In this document: piece after piece, positions 38,033-50,242 of the stretch
Layout of the letters: every line of letters begins with the position of its first letter
How positions within the stretch are numbered: the stretch's first letter is position 1
Origin: Nitrosomonas aestuarii
GTDB taxonomy: Bacteria > Pseudomonadota > Gammaproteobacteria > Burkholderiales > Nitrosomonadaceae
NCBI RefSeq assembly: GCF_003046585.1
Contig: NZ_QAAE01000009.1
Location: forward strand, 1 to 64,000
Reading direction: 5' to 3'
DNA length: 64,000 nt
Position numbers and translations under genes: made by a program
Notes under the pieces: generated by a model
Databases searched by the model: none
What the model was told of the DNA's origin: nothing
Seen by the model: only the letters and a program-made list of their open reading frames with translations

Positions 38033-38854
38033 ATGTCCACAAAAGCCGTGCATGAAAAAACGCGATTGTGGTTATTGGCGATTTTTTCCATAGCGATTGT
38101 TCTGGCTGCGGTAGCGATGCCGCCGATTTCACAACCGCATACTTATCATCTGTTTGCCGATCAGCGAATGATGCTGGGAATTCCTAATTTTATGAATGTG
38201 GTTTCCAATCTTGCGATTTTGTTGAGTGGATTGATGGGATTGTCGTTACTCTGGCGGTCATACAGCATGTCGAATAAGTATGGTAATCGTCCGATTTTTA
38301 TTACTGCAGCAGAATACTGCCCATACCTGGTTTTGTTTACGAGTGTTGCCATGACGGCGCTTGGTTCCGCCTACTATCATTGGCATCCCGATAATACCGG
38401 TTTGTTCTGGGACAGACTGCCGATTGCGATAGGAGTCACCGCTTTGTTAGCAGCAGTCCTTTCTGAGCGTGTCCATCCGAGACTTGGATTTTGGTCATTA
38501 CCAGTGCTTGTATTGATGGGTGCGAGTAGCGTCATGTATTGGTATTGGGGCGAGGAACAGGGTGCCGGCAATCTAAATTTTTATATTGTTATTCAATTTT
38601 ATTCATTACTACTGGTTGTGCTTTTAAGCTTGCTTTTGCCTTCCCGTTACACGCACGGAAACGATATTTATAAAATAATCGGACTTTATGCCGTGGCTAA
38701 ACTGGCAGAAATCCTGGATCAGCAAATTTTCGACTTCGGTCAAGTCATTAGCGGACATACTGTGAAACATTTGATTGCGGCATTGGCGATTTGGTGGATA
38801 GTGAAGATGTTGCAGAGAAGAGCATTTGTTGTTGACAAGAAAGCAATCGCATAA
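38033..38854 (+). CDS. Ceramidase-like (CREST superfamily) membrane protein
   Basis: A 273-residue protein with about seven membrane helices. The block GSAYYHWHPDNTG with LFWDRLPI, and a late SGHTVKHLIAALAIWW, match the alkaline ceramidase/CREST pattern of Ser, Asp and three His residues forming a Zn-dependent amide hydrolase. The substrate is unknown; ordinary sphingolipids are not expected in this organism. The ATG at 38033 is given; one at 38006 overlaps the radA stop and is equally possible. It follows radA directly on the same strand. Confidence 0.75.
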   Translation: MSTKAVHEKTRLWLLAIFSIAIVLAAVAMPPISQPHTYHLFADQRMMLGIPNFMNVVSNLAILLSGLMGLSLLWRSYSMSNKYGNRPIFITAAEYCPYLVLFTSVAMTALGSAYYHWHPDNTGLFWDRLPIAIGVTALLAAVLSERVHPRLGFWSLPVLVLMGASSVMYWYWGEEQGAGNLNFYIVIQFYSLLLVVLLSLLLPSRYTHGNDIYKIIGLYAVAKLAEILDQQIFDFGQVISGHTVKHLIAALAIWWIVKMLQRRAFVVDKKAIA

Positions 38855-39097
38855 ATCTGTTCCAACTGTCTCAGTTGACGCCCGTCTATAGCAAAGATGC
38901 TTTTAGAGTTGAATTCGTTTTTTGCTGTCTGATAATGCAGCTGAATTTGTTGTAGAGAAAATATAAAAACCCTTAGGAATCCTAACGGTATACGCTACAA
39001 TTGTTTGTGCAATGATTTAATGTCACATGTTGAAATTTCAACAGCAGGAAATGACTAAAATAAATACACTTATATTTTGATTAGGATTGTTAAATTT

Positions 39098-39442
39098 ATG
39101 AAATGGAAATATTTCATGTTGGCACTTATGCTGGCATGTATCGACGCGAATGCGGGTAACGATACATTGGATGCGGCAATTGGTGGTGGCATTGGCGGTG
39201 CTGTCGGAGCAGCGATCGGTAATGAACTGGGTGGTCGTAACGGCGCGATCATCGGCGGAGCATTGGGCGCAACTGCTGGGGCGCATATTGCAACTGATCG
39301 GGACGCGCACCATGGGGCGCCGCAAAGAGATCTCTATCACAGAGATGCTTACAGAGATCCACGTTACGAATATCATCATCAGCGAAGTGGTAGTCCTGAC
39401 TACCATTGTCCTCCAGGGCAGGCCAGGAAAGGCCGCTGCTGA
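39098..39442 (+). CDS. Glycine-zipper envelope protein
   Basis: A 114-residue secreted protein. A signal peptide (about 1-19, ending DANA) is followed by a glycine-zipper segment, roughly residues 24-66, with GGGIGGAVGAAIGNELGG and a second such repeat. The tail is rich in His, Tyr, Arg and Asp and ends in a Cys-containing basic stretch. Glycine zippers insert into or associate with membranes, often the outer membrane. The ATG at 39098 is preferred to an upstream TTG because it leads the signal peptide. Confidence 0.8.
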   Translation: MKWKYFMLALMLACIDANAGNDTLDAAIGGGIGGAVGAAIGNELGGRNGAIIGGALGATAGAHIATDRDAHHGAPQRDLYHRDAYRDPRYEYHHQRSGSPDYHCPPGQARKGRC

Positions 39443-39471
39443 TTCTGAAAAGTCTAAAGTGGATAAGGTAA

Positions 39472-39500
39472 AGAGCAGCAGAAATGCTGCTCTTTTTTTT
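39472..39500. terminator. Intrinsic terminator between converging genes
   Basis: AGAGCAGCA (39472-39480) pairs perfectly with TGCTGCTCT (39485-39493) around a GAAA loop, followed by eight T residues on the plus strand. It ends the glycine-zipper transcript and could serve the protoglobin gene too, although the A tract on the opposite side is weaker. Confidence 0.85.
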
Positions 39501-40089
39501 AGAATTGACCTTCGTGTATGTAAGGTTGCGACCATAAAATCACTTGCATGAGCACTGACTTACGCCATGCATCTTGCATTTTATCGACATCTTCACTGGA
39601 ATGGCCGTCTTTTTCCAAAAATGGCCGTAGTGTTGTGGTGATTGGCACTTGCAACGCCAGAATGTAACGCAGATTGATGATTGGCACTGCATCTACGTTA
39701 TCGGTTTTATTCTTCTTGATACTGTGATGTCGCAGACCGATTTCATACTGGTAATTCAACCAGTCCTGGTCATAATTGGCATTTGCAGTATCCAGAATCC
39801 ATTGGCCAAAACGCTTGCGGACAGCGCCGAGATAATCCGTGTTGGGTTGGTTATCAGACTTGTTGGTAAAATAGTGCAGCAGAAATGGCGTGGATCCGAC
39901 AAAGCCGTACCAGACATCCAGAATTTGTTCAACCTGGTCTTTCAGGATATCGCGTGACATTTTCAAATAACGCACGTCTTCATCGCCAAACAAAGCGGCT
40001 TGTTTAATGTTGGCGAAATCATCCATAGATAAGGGGGATTTTGCAACTTCGGCACTGCCATAGGTATATCCAGGTATATTGGTTGTCAT
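39499..40089 (-). CDS. Protoglobin
   Basis: A 196-residue single-domain globin of the protoglobin family. The proximal haem ligand is His121 in YEIGLRHHSIKKN. FGDEDVRYLKMSRDIL and VWYGFVGSTPFLLHYF are family blocks, and a pre-A N-terminal extension is present. Protoglobins bind O2, CO and NO. In an ammonia oxidiser, a role in handling NO or in gas sensing is plausible but inferred. It is a single gene. The terminator at 39472-39500 abuts its 3-prime end. Confidence 0.93.
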   Translation of the reverse strand: MTTNIPGYTYGSAEVAKSPLSMDDFANIKQAALFGDEDVRYLKMSRDILKDQVEQILDVWYGFVGSTPFLLHYFTNKSDNQPNTDYLGAVRKRFGQWILDTANANYDQDWLNYQYEIGLRHHSIKKNKTDNVDAVPIINLRYILALQVPITTTLRPFLEKDGHSSEDVDKMQDAWRKSVLMQVILWSQPYIHEGQF

Positions 40090-40425
40090 AAGATTTCCTT
40101 TGTATTGATTTACTTTTGAAGAATGTTGAACATGTTGACATATGCAACAGTCATACTGGTTGCAGTATGCATCGTTAAGTTAAGCAAGGAATTCTGGCAC
40201 GGATATTGTAAACCGTGGTCAGAATCAATGCTGGGCGCGATTTTACTCCAATGGGTTGCGAAAGAGTATAGTGTCGATTGGTGTCTGTGTTGAATCGTTT
40301 TAAGTGTTCAGTTAGCTGATTTTTAAATTATTTGTATATCATTGTGCAGCAGATTATTGCATTCGAAGTGATGGTTTTTTGGCGATACGATTGTTATCTT
40401 TAATTATTCAAAAAAGGAAGGAATG
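40090..40425. other. Divergent promoter region between protoglobin and a periplasmic protein
   Basis: Non-coding. It contains a small palindrome (CATACT/AGTATG near 40151-40168) and a TTGACATATGCAAC stretch near 40136 that superficially resembles an FNR/NNR site but has the wrong spacing. A strong AAAGGAAGG ribosome site ends the region for the next gene. Confidence 0.4.
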
Positions 40426-40863
40426 ATGAGCAAACGATTTTTAGTGTTGTTAACCAGTTTTTTTCTGACTGTAATTTCACCGTATTCAATCGCGGAAAGA
40501 TATCTTGGCGAGTTTTGCTGGCAAGTGTTCAATGAATCCAATGAACCTTGGTGGAAATACAAATTTGGCGTTTACGAAAAAGAAGGCGGACATTTTGTTC
40601 TGTTTGGCTCAGTGGATTACGAAAATACTCTCTCGGCTTCGCATGGTAATGCTATCCTTGCCGGTGATAGTGTAAAACTGACTATTATAAGCACAGACCA
40701 CGAAGAAGGCATTGAAGTCTGGGCTGAAACGTTTGCAGCAAAATTGAACCCGTCAACGCTCAGTGGCACATGGAATGCGCTTGAACTGGTGCAGCGCGAT
40801 AATGAAGAGGAAGTATTTGGCGTTCGCCAGCGTGGTTCAATCAATTTAATCACCTGCCAGTAG
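40426..40863 (+). CDS. Predicted periplasmic protein, unknown
   Basis: A 145-residue protein with a Sec signal peptide (hydrophobic FLVLLTSFFLTVISPYSIA) and a mature domain of about 120 residues with alternating strands and conserved-looking aromatic residues (GEFCWQVFN, EPWWKYKFGVYEK). It has two cysteines, CWQ near the start and one near the end, which could pair. No family is recognised. The ATG at 40426 sits at better spacing from AAAGGAAGG than the ATG three bases earlier. It probably has its own promoter, divergent from the protoglobin gene. Confidence 0.65.
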   Translation: MSKRFLVLLTSFFLTVISPYSIAERYLGEFCWQVFNESNEPWWKYKFGVYEKEGGHFVLFGSVDYENTLSASHGNAILAGDSVKLTIISTDHEEGIEVWAETFAAKLNPSTLSGTWNALELVQRDNEEEVFGVRQRGSINLITCQ

Positions 40864-40988
40864 TTTCATTGAGGCCTGCAAATTTTGCAGAGTTAATGGA
40901 TTAAGCATTCCGGATTGTGCAGTCACCGTTCTGTTATGATAGGACATTCATAAAACAAAAAATAAACATATATGCGTAAACGAAACGA

Positions 40989-42584
40989 ATGCATAACCGG
41001 CACTTTGATACTTTAATCATCGGTAGCGGATTGGCAGGTTTTACCCTCGCCCTGAATCTGGCGCAAAGTCAGCGAGTAGGTATTGTTACCAAACAAACGC
41101 TGAATGACAGCGCCAGCGGATGGGCGCAAGGTGGTATTGCCGCTTCATTGTCAGAGGAAGATACGCCTGAAAAACATGTGCAAGATACTGTGGTGGCCGG
41201 TGCAGGGCTGTGCGATGAAAGGGCGGTTCGTTTTGTTGCCGGACATGCGCGAGAGGCCATACGCTGGCTCATTGATCAGGGTGTTGAATTTACCCGGGAC
41301 GATAATAATGGTATCGGTTATCATCTGACGAAAGAAGGTGGACATAGTACTCGGCGCATTATTCATAGCGGCGATGCAACAGGTAAAGCAGTTCAACAAA
41401 CCCTGATCGATAAAATACGCAGCTGTTCCAATATTCAGATCCTGGAACAGCATATCGCGATCGACTTGATTACCAGCGATAAAGTTCGTGACGTTCCCGG
41501 GAAGACGGACAAACGCTGTCTCGGCGTATATGTTCTGGATAGAACTAAAGGCCGCGTGCGTACATTTACTGCACAAAATACGGTATTGGCGACGGGCGGC
41601 GCAAGCAAAGTATATCTGTACACGACCAATCCAGATACCGCAACGGGTGACGGTATTGCTATGGGGTGGCGTGCGGGTTGCCGGGTTGCCAATATGGAAT
41701 TCATTCAGTTTCATCCCACCTGTCTTTATCATCCACATGCCAAATCGTTTTTGATCAGTGAGGCCGTCCGTGGTGAAGGTGGGTTGCTAAAACTACCTGA
41801 TGGTAGCTGTTTTATGGCCAGACATGATGAGCGTGCCGAACTGGCGCCACGTGATATCGTTGCGCGCGCAATCGACTTTGAAATGAAGAAACGTGGCCTG
41901 GATTGTGTTTACCTGGATATTTCACATAAACCCGCTAATTTTCTGCAGCAACATTTTCCCACAATTTATGCGCGTTGCCTGAAACTCGGTATTGATTTGA
42001 CGCAGGAGCCCATACCCGTTGTACCTGCTGCGCACTACACCTGTGGCGGTATTCTGACTGATCAGCGCGGTCGAACGGATTTAAATAATTTGTACGCTAT
42101 TGGTGAAACAGCATATACCGGATTACATGGCGCGAATCGGCTGGCGAGTAATTCTTTGCTCGAATGCCTGGTGGTTGCCCGTGCTGCTGCGCAGGATATC
42201 CACAACCAACCCGTTGTATCAGCGCTGAAAATTCCGGACTGGGATGAGAGCCGGGTAACCGATGCTGATGAAGAAATTGTCATTTCGCATAACTGGGATG
42301 AACTGCGTCGTTTTATGTGGAGTTATGTCGGTATCGTCAGAACCACCAAACGCTTGCAGCGTGCGCAACACAGAATTGATCTTTTGCGCGAAGAAATCAA
42401 TGAATACTATACGCATTTTCGTGTTACCAGCGATCTGCTGGAATTGCGTAATTTGGTTGATACTGCCGACCTGATTGTGCGCAGTGCCATGTTAAGACAT
42501 GAAAGCCGCGGACTGCACTTCAGCAAAGACTATCCAGATGCGTTGGCGTCCGCACAAAATACTGTGTTACAGAAGCCGTTGTAA
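40989..42584 (+). CDS. nadB: L-aspartate oxidase
   Basis: NadB oxidises L-aspartate to iminoaspartate for quinolinate and NAD synthesis. The FAD-binding opening is [28 protein letters not shown] near 38, [16 protein letters not shown] near 119 and the C-terminal [14 protein letters not shown] near 385 are family signatures. At 531 residues the length is normal. nadA and nadC are not in the window. The next gene converges with 9 bases between, so it is probably monocistronic. Confidence 0.97.
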   Translation: MHNRHFDTLIIGSGLAGFTLALNLAQSQRVGIVTKQTLNDSASGWAQGGIAASLSEEDTPEKHVQDTVVAGAGLCDERAVRFVAGHAREAIRWLIDQGVEFTRDDNNGIGYHLTKEGGHSTRRIIHSGDATGKAVQQTLIDKIRSCSNIQILEQHIAIDLITSDKVRDVPGKTDKRCLGVYVLDRTKGRVRTFTAQNTVLATGGASKVYLYTTNPDTATGDGIAMGWRAGCRVANMEFIQFHPTCLYHPHAKSFLISEAVRGEGGLLKLPDGSCFMARHDERAELAPRDIVARAIDFEMKKRGLDCVYLDISHKPANFLQQHFPTIYARCLKLGIDLTQEPIPVVPAAHYTCGGILTDQRGRTDLNNLYAIGETAYTGLHGANRLASNSLLECLVVARAAAQDIHNQPVVSALKIPDWDESRVTDADEEIVISHNWDELRRFMWSYVGIVRTTKRLQRAQHRIDLLREEINEYYTHFRVTSDLLELRNLVDTADLIVRSAMLRHESRGLHFSKDYPDALASAQNTVLQKPL

Positions 42585-42593
42585 GCGCGATCT

Positions 42594-43163
42594 TTAGTCG
42601 TCAATCAAAATATGGCCAAAAAATGCAAAAATACCGATAGCAATACCGGTGACAAACTGTGCATGCACGAGATGAGAGAATTTCTTCAATTCCGCAGGTG
42701 AATACCGCCAGGTCAAAAACAGGCCGAATAATCCTTGCCAGATTACCAGTATAAGCAATGCCGGGAAAAAAAGGATATGGCTGTACCGGGAAAATCCCAT
42801 TAGTGAGATATGAAGTAGAATAACGGCTATGGCTACAATGCCGAAGTAGACATGGGTGCGGTTCATCCAGACCAGCAGGCAGTATAATGCAGAAGAATTA
42901 ACGGGCGGCACATAATCCGGCAGCAAACGCTGAGCCAGCTTCCCCTGTCCCAGCGCCAGTTTCATAAAGGTGCGAAAATAGATAAACGCCAATAAACCCA
43001 GGCCAACTTTTCCAAAACTCTCACCGATTTCGCTGAGGAAGTTTTCACGCACTTCCGGAATAGAATGAACCGAGTAGGCATAAATGAAATAAATCAGCGA
43101 AATTAATGATACGGTTGCGGTATAAATCAGAATGTGGCGGATATTTTTTATCGATTGCTGCAT
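42594..43163 (-). CDS. Predicted b-type haem membrane protein
   Basis: A 189-residue protein with about five membrane helices. His104 and His118 lie 14 residues apart in one helix (THVYFGIVAIAVILLH), the spacing typical of bis-His haem ligands in ferric-reductase and cytochrome b561-type proteins. His164, His167 and His184 lie in later helices (FSHLVHAQ, FFGHIL). The assignment is by pattern only. The ATG at 43163 gives a 40-base gap from the upstream gene; a longer frame overlaps that gene and is unlikely. It is paired with the His/Met-rich periplasmic protein. Confidence 0.6.
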   Translation of the reverse strand: MQQSIKNIRHILIYTATVSLISLIYFIYAYSVHSIPEVRENFLSEIGESFGKVGLGLLAFIYFRTFMKLALGQGKLAQRLLPDYVPPVNSSALYCLLVWMNRTHVYFGIVAIAVILLHISLMGFSRYSHILFFPALLILVIWQGLFGLFLTWRYSPAELKKFSHLVHAQFVTGIAIGIFAFFGHILIDD

Positions 43164-43203
43164 AAGAGCGGAAACGAGTTGTAGATTGAACGGGTTATTG
43201 CAA

Positions 43204-43674
43204 CTATCGGGCTTTGTGACCAAATACTTTGAGCACTTCCCATTTGAAGTCATGCACATGCACTACATCATTGTCAAGCGCAAGGGATAACGCACCCTTG
43301 GTCAATGGACGCAGATTCACATTAATCTGTTTAATTCTTTTTTCGTGCGACATGGCATGATCATCACCCATCATTTCCATTGGATGGTGATCATGAATCG
43401 GCTCCATACTGACAACCAGCTGCGTGATGGTATATTCGCTGTTGCCATTGTATATGCTGCCATTAAAAATACCCCAGCCAAAACCGGCATCAATTTTGAG
43501 TGTTTGGATCGTTTCTTCAGGCAATTCAAACGAGCAGGGTTCTGTCGATGCCGATTGTTGATGGCATGGTGCTGTGGCACGAGATTCTGCAGCCAAGGCA
43601 GAATACGAAACGGGCAGTAATGCCAGTATTGAGAACGTGCATATGTACTTGATAAAGTCAGGTAATTTAATCAT
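43204..43674 (-). CDS. His/Met-rich periplasmic protein
   Basis: A 156-residue protein with a signal peptide (about 1-28, cleaved near SALAAES). A segment at 94-110 is dense in His, Met and Asp (HDHHPMEMMGDDHAMSH), a likely metal-binding stretch, for example for copper. Two cysteines lie near 37 and 47 in the mature N-terminus. AAGGA six bases before the ATG supports the start. No family is recognised. It is upstream of the haem-type membrane protein on the same strand. A metal-dependent redox pair is inferred. Confidence 0.65.
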   Translation of the reverse strand: MIKLPDFIKYICTFSILALLPVSYSALAAESRATAPCHQQSASTEPCSFELPEETIQTLKIDAGFGWGIFNGSIYNGNSEYTITQLVVSMEPIHDHHPMEMMGDDHAMSHEKRIKQINVNLRPLTKGALSLALDNDVVHVHDFKWEVLKVFGHKAR

Positions 43675-44092
43675 TGAGTGTCCTTGAATCAGTAGTGGTC
43701 TTAAAAGCGATTAAAAGAATTATAATTCTAAATTGCAGCAGCTTATTTTCTATTTTATGTGCTGCTCCGTTTTCCAAAACAAGAAAGCGTCGCTATATGG
43801 TCTGAAAACTCTTGTAAGTTTTCTTCAGATCGACACTAAGGCAATTTTTCTAAGGGCGAGCGGCACATGTCGTCAACACCGGGCACAGACTAAGTTTTTG
43901 GATGTGCTTATTGAGTTTATTGAGGATTTTTTAAAAATTCTATGGTTCAGCCTGAGAAAAGAAGTCAATCAAAACTGTGTTTGAAGAATAGGCCAATATT
44001 TCGCCGTTTATTACGGCTCTATCATGTGCATGTTTCTGTTTTAGACTTGGATTTTTTGATAATTCCAGTGCTCAAAAAGCTGCGTTAATAAA
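43675..44092. other. Divergent non-coding region
   Basis: A TTG-initiated frame at 43733-43984 (83 codons) has no ribosome site and no recognisable protein features. Nothing else is seen apart from the start regions of the flanking genes. Confidence 0.35.
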
Positions 44093-45229
44093 ATGATTTC
44101 TTTGATCCATAGCAGGAATCGTTTGTTGCAAAACAAACTGAACGAACTGATCAAACAGGCGAAAGATAACGAAAAGAAACAGGAATTATATGAAGCTTTT
44201 GGTTTTGAGGTTATTGGCGCAAATTCACCTGAAGAATTACGAAATCTGCTTTTGTCAGATTTCATAACGCGTTTTCAACTGAAGGATGTTGTTTTATCCC
44301 TCATTGATCGACATCAGGATGCCGAGCGTCTCTTTTTTGGACATGATGAGGAGGCGCGCATAAATTATGAAAAAAAACTGCTGATTCTGGATATTGTCAA
44401 GGATGCCGGGGTTATTGCTTCTTTCATCAAGGAGCCGTTGCTGGGAAGGGCAGTATTTGAAAAATACTGCTGGATGATGACCGGTTTGATAACTCGTGAT
44501 CAGATTAAAAGCGCTGCGTACTTGCCGCTATTGAGAAGCGGGAGGATTATCGGGGCGATGCTGCTTTTAAGTCATGATGGTAATCGATTTCCGCAAGGGG
44601 TTGGCACGCTTTTTCTGCAGAAATTGTCTGCCATGACTGCAATTGCTGTAGAAAATTGTCTCAATCAACAAAGACTCAAGGAAATCAGCTATCAGGATGT
44701 GCTTACACAGGTTTATAATCGCAGGTACTTTGATTTGCGTTTGAACGACGAAATTGCTCGCAGCATACGCCGGGATGATGATTTGACATGCATGTTTCTC
44801 GACGTGGATCATTTTAAAAAGATCAATGACACCTATGGCCACCAAGCGGGTGATCAGGTATTGATAAGTTTAGTGAGTCAGATAAAAAATCAGGTGCGGG
44901 CCTGTGATATCGTCGCGCGTTATGGTGGAGAAGAGTTTGTCGTCGCGCTGCCAGCAACAACATTGCCGATTGCTCACGAAATAGCCGAGCGTCTGCGCCA
45001 GACAGCCAGTTCTACCATGCATCGTGTGCAGGGCAGACAATTTCAAATATCCATTTCGATCGGTATAGCTAACCTGAGAAGTGCGGACATGTTTCAACAA
45101 CGCGATGAACAGGATTGCAATATTATCAGTACGATGCTGTTAGCCCGGGCTGATAAGGCCTTGTACCGTGCAAAAGCAAGCGGCAGGAATCAGATTGCAG
45201 TTTTTACTTACGACACCGAATCGCTGTAA
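44093..45229 (+). CDS. Diguanylate cyclase with DUF484/GAF-like sensor domain
   Basis: A 378-residue protein. The N-terminal part (to about 190) has a leading helix and a GAF-like domain resembling DUF484. The GGDEF domain follows (about 198-370). The active-site loop is GGEEF at 278-282, an active variant. The inhibitory I-site RACD at 269-272 is exactly five residues before it, so product feedback is expected. DVDHFKKINDTYGHQAGD supplies metal and GTP-binding residues. It would make c-di-GMP in the cytoplasm. No clear ribosome site precedes the ATG. Confidence 0.93.
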   Translation: MISLIHSRNRLLQNKLNELIKQAKDNEKKQELYEAFGFEVIGANSPEELRNLLLSDFITRFQLKDVVLSLIDRHQDAERLFFGHDEEARINYEKKLLILDIVKDAGVIASFIKEPLLGRAVFEKYCWMMTGLITRDQIKSAAYLPLLRSGRIIGAMLLLSHDGNRFPQGVGTLFLQKLSAMTAIAVENCLNQQRLKEISYQDVLTQVYNRRYFDLRLNDEIARSIRRDDDLTCMFLDVDHFKKINDTYGHQAGDQVLISLVSQIKNQVRACDIVARYGGEEFVVALPATTLPIAHEIAERLRQTASSTMHRVQGRQFQISISIGIANLRSADMFQQRDEQDCNIISTMLLARADKALYRAKASGRNQIAVFTYDTESL

Positions 45230-45310
45230 GTGAACTAAGAATGTCGGAATTTTTGATTTTACTGGCACCCATAATTGTGAGATCAACCGCGCACTTGCAG
45301 TTGATGCCGT

Positions 45311-45571
45311 TTATCTACTCTTTGTCTTTGGTGGGTATAATTGCTCATGAATTCTATGTAATTCAGATATTTCCAGCATCGCCTCTATGGGGAATCCCGT
45401 TCTTTTTCGATCTCTGGTATCAACCAGCAATTTTTCGATAAAAGGATAAAACTCATCATATCCCCAATGCAGTTCTATTTTTTGAGCAACATGTTGATAA
45501 TCTGTATCAAGCAGCGATTCTTTTTCGCCCAGATAGGTGTTAAATTCTTTTATTAATTTCTTCAGCGCCAT
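45311..45571 (-). CDS. Small conserved-looking cytoplasmic protein, unknown
   Basis: An 86-residue soluble protein starting at ALKKLIKEFNTYLGE after Met, with amphipathic helical character and a basic C-terminus (EQLYPPKTKSR). No family is recognised. An in-frame upstream start adds 8 residues. It converges with the diguanylate cyclase and follows leuS on the same strand 230 bases away. The balanced composition supports coding, but it could be spurious. Confidence 0.5.
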   Translation of the reverse strand: MALKKLIKEFNTYLGEKESLLDTDYQHVAQKIELHWGYDEFYPFIEKLLVDTRDRKRTGFPIEAMLEISELHRIHEQLYPPKTKSR

Positions 45572-45800
45572 ATTTTTCAGTAGATAAGTAATCAATGTTT
45601 AACATGTTTCGTTAATTCTAATGTCAATTACCCAGATGCATTGTGGGTATTAACGGGGTGAATGCCATTCTGATCTTGAAAAAGGTACAATCCTGGATTT
45701 GAGCTGAACTGCACGGGGAGCGTAATTGCGGCAAGGAGGCGTTATTCGAGACGGATTTTGATGGTTCCGTGCACGGAATGCCTAGTCAAGAAATTCAAAA

Positions 45801-48491
<2,691 letters not shown>

Positions 48492-48534
48492 TCAATATTT
48501 TTCATGTTTACCAATTAATCAGATGGAGTAGTCA

Positions 48535-48894
48535 ATGAATCGTTTATTTCGATGCGAGAGCTGTTTGATAGTTGTTGTAATAAGTGTTCTTGCCGGTTGT
48601 TCGGCCATTTCTGCCAAACCTGATGCGCAGTCTGTTGCAATTTTATCCGATGCGCCGGATATCAACCGGTGCCGATTACTGGGCGAAGTAGCAGGTTCTC
48701 AAGGAAACTGGTTTACCGGCGCCTATACTTCAGACAAGAACTTGCTGGTCGGTGCCAGGAATGATCTGAGAAATGCTACATATGAACTGGGTGGAAACGC
48801 TGTGCATGTTCAGCATGTCAGCAATTCTGGAAGATATGAAGCGTCGGGTAATGCTAATACCACGATTATTGGCAATGCATATGATTGTCAATAA
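48535..48894 (+). CDS. DUF4156 lipoprotein
   Basis: A 119-residue lipoprotein with the lipobox LAGC near residue 22. The mature part has the DUF4156 core, CRLLGEVAGSQGNWFTG followed by NLLVGARNDLRNATYELGGN. The fold is related to RcsF-like envelope proteins, but the function is unknown. It diverges from leuS with 133 bases between. Confidence 0.88.
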   Translation: MNRLFRCESCLIVVVISVLAGCSAISAKPDAQSVAILSDAPDINRCRLLGEVAGSQGNWFTGAYTSDKNLLVGARNDLRNATYELGGNAVHVQHVSNSGRYEASGNANTTIIGNAYDCQ

Positions 48895-49253
48895 AACCAC
48901 TTCGCTCGTATGATTTCTGTTTTTTCTGAGCAAGCAGTCTTCGTTGTTGCTTTTGCCGGATAGAATTTGCTTGATATTTCAAAAAGTTGAGTGATGTAGC
49001 GGCAATTAGATTTCCGATTTCATTTTCAGTAAATGTTGAATTTGTCTGACAGACTCCAAGTGGTGAAGATAATTTCGAAACAGAAAGTCAAACTTCTAAC
49101 CGACCGATAAAGCTAGTGGTTGCCTGGTTTAGGGTATTAGAACGTATTATGAGTAATATTAATTAAATTAGTTTGTTGTGCTAATATAATTTCGGGAATG
49201 GCATTTATTTTGTTAAAAATATTTTATTTAAAGCTTTGAGTGCGTGCTGCATA
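48895..49253. other. Non-coding spacer after DUF4156 gene
   Basis: AT-rich with no supported gene, RNA or clear repeat. It leads into the nested inverted repeat at 49254-49315. Confidence 0.4.
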
Positions 49254-49315
49254 CCAGCGAAAATGGATATGACTATAATCAGTGGCTTGATTATGTGCAT
49301 GTTCATTTTCGCTGG
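49254..49315. repeat. Nested inverted repeat (possible cruciform or terminator)
   Basis: Outer arms CCAGCGAAAATG (49254-49265) and CATTTTCGCTGG (49304-49315) pair perfectly over 12 bp. An inner stem pairs ATAATCA (49275-49281) with TGATTAT (49288-49294). It lies about 80 bases beyond the stop of the PEP-CTERM gene (minus strand). No long T tract follows in the minus direction, so its role as a terminator is uncertain. Confidence 0.6.
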
Positions 49316-49393
49316 CGCTTTTAGATGATTTCTCATGAATTCATGTAAAGAATCGATGAGGTGGCGTTTGCAGATAGTTTTGATTGCGACCTG

Positions 49394-50242
49394 TTACTGC
49401 ATATTAAAATTTTTTCTGCGCAAAGTACTTGCTATACCTATTAGTCCGATGCCCAGTAACGCCAGTGTTGCGGGTGCGGGAACAGGGATTGGATCAGGAT
49501 CAGGATTTGTTACGGAACCACCTGCAGATCCAATAATAACGGCTGTGCCATTGTTATCAACAGCAAGTACCGGAATGCTACCTGTGTTTCCAAAACGGTT
49601 ATGCCGCGGACCAGCTGACAGATCACTATCTACTAATCCAGGGAATGCTGCATTCCCTGCAGCGGTTAAACTGATACCTGAACCACCACCAGAAATGATA
49701 TTCAACGTTGGCAGCAATGACGTTACCCAGTCGTATCCATTGGATTGACTAAACAAACCGCCGCCAGCTCCCAGGAAATTATCAATTTTTACAGCGTTTG
49801 TAGTAAAAATACCCCTTTCGGATGTTGATGAACCGCCGGTAACATTGCTGCCAGAGTCCATCATGATGATGCCGGTATTATTGATGTTGGTTGCGCCAGA
49901 GCCGTTAAAAAAATCGGTGATCGCCGCATCTCCATCTATGTTAGCAAAATTCCATCCACTGCCGGGCAATGATGATGAATTAAAAGCCGACGAGGCGGCG
50001 TTTGATGCTTTACCGCTACTGCCCAAGTTGACAACTGTCTTGAATCCATTTGATAGAGATGATGATGTAGATAGATTCTCGAGCGCACGTTGCATGAAGA
50101 ACCACCCGTCTATATTCGCGCCCCCACTCGTGGAGCCATGGTCATCTGCATCTGTTCCTGCAAGAATAAATGGTCCAGCATGTACACTGCTGATTAGAAA
50201 TGATGAGGCAAGCACTATACCAATGATTTTCTTTTTAAACAT
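49394..50242 (-). CDS. PEP-CTERM surface protein
   Basis: A 282-residue secreted protein with a signal peptide (about 1-22, SSVHA cleavage), a Ser/Gly/Asn-rich body beginning FILAGTDADDHGSTSGG, and a C-terminal PEP-CTERM sorting signal: a short Pro/Asp linker, then VPAPATLALLGIGLIGI and a basic end (LRRKN). PAP replaces the usual PEP triplet. Exosortase (EpsH) would cleave and anchor it; that enzyme is not in this window. Such proteins are tied to exopolysaccharide production. The specific function is unknown. Confidence 0.9.
   Translation of the reverse strand: MFKKKIIGIVLASSFLISSVHAGPFILAGTDADDHGSTSGGANIDGWFFMQRALENLSTSSSLSNGFKTVVNLGSSGKASNAASSAFNSSSLPGSGWNFANIDGDAAITDFFNGSGATNINNTGIIMMDSGSNVTGGSSTSERGIFTTNAVKIDNFLGAGGGLFSQSNGYDWVTSLLPTLNIISGGGSGISLTAAGNAAFPGLVDSDLSAGPRHNRFGNTGSIPVLAVDNNGTAVIIGSAGGSVTNPDPDPIPVPAPATLALLGIGLIGIASTLRRKNFNMQ

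Noticed and set aside
40130-40150. FNR/NNR-like sequence TTGACATATGCAAC upstream of protoglobin
   Set aside because: The half-sites are one base too close and the right half does not match the consensus.
43733-43984. 83-codon plus-strand frame
   Set aside because: TTG start, no ribosome site and no recognisable features.
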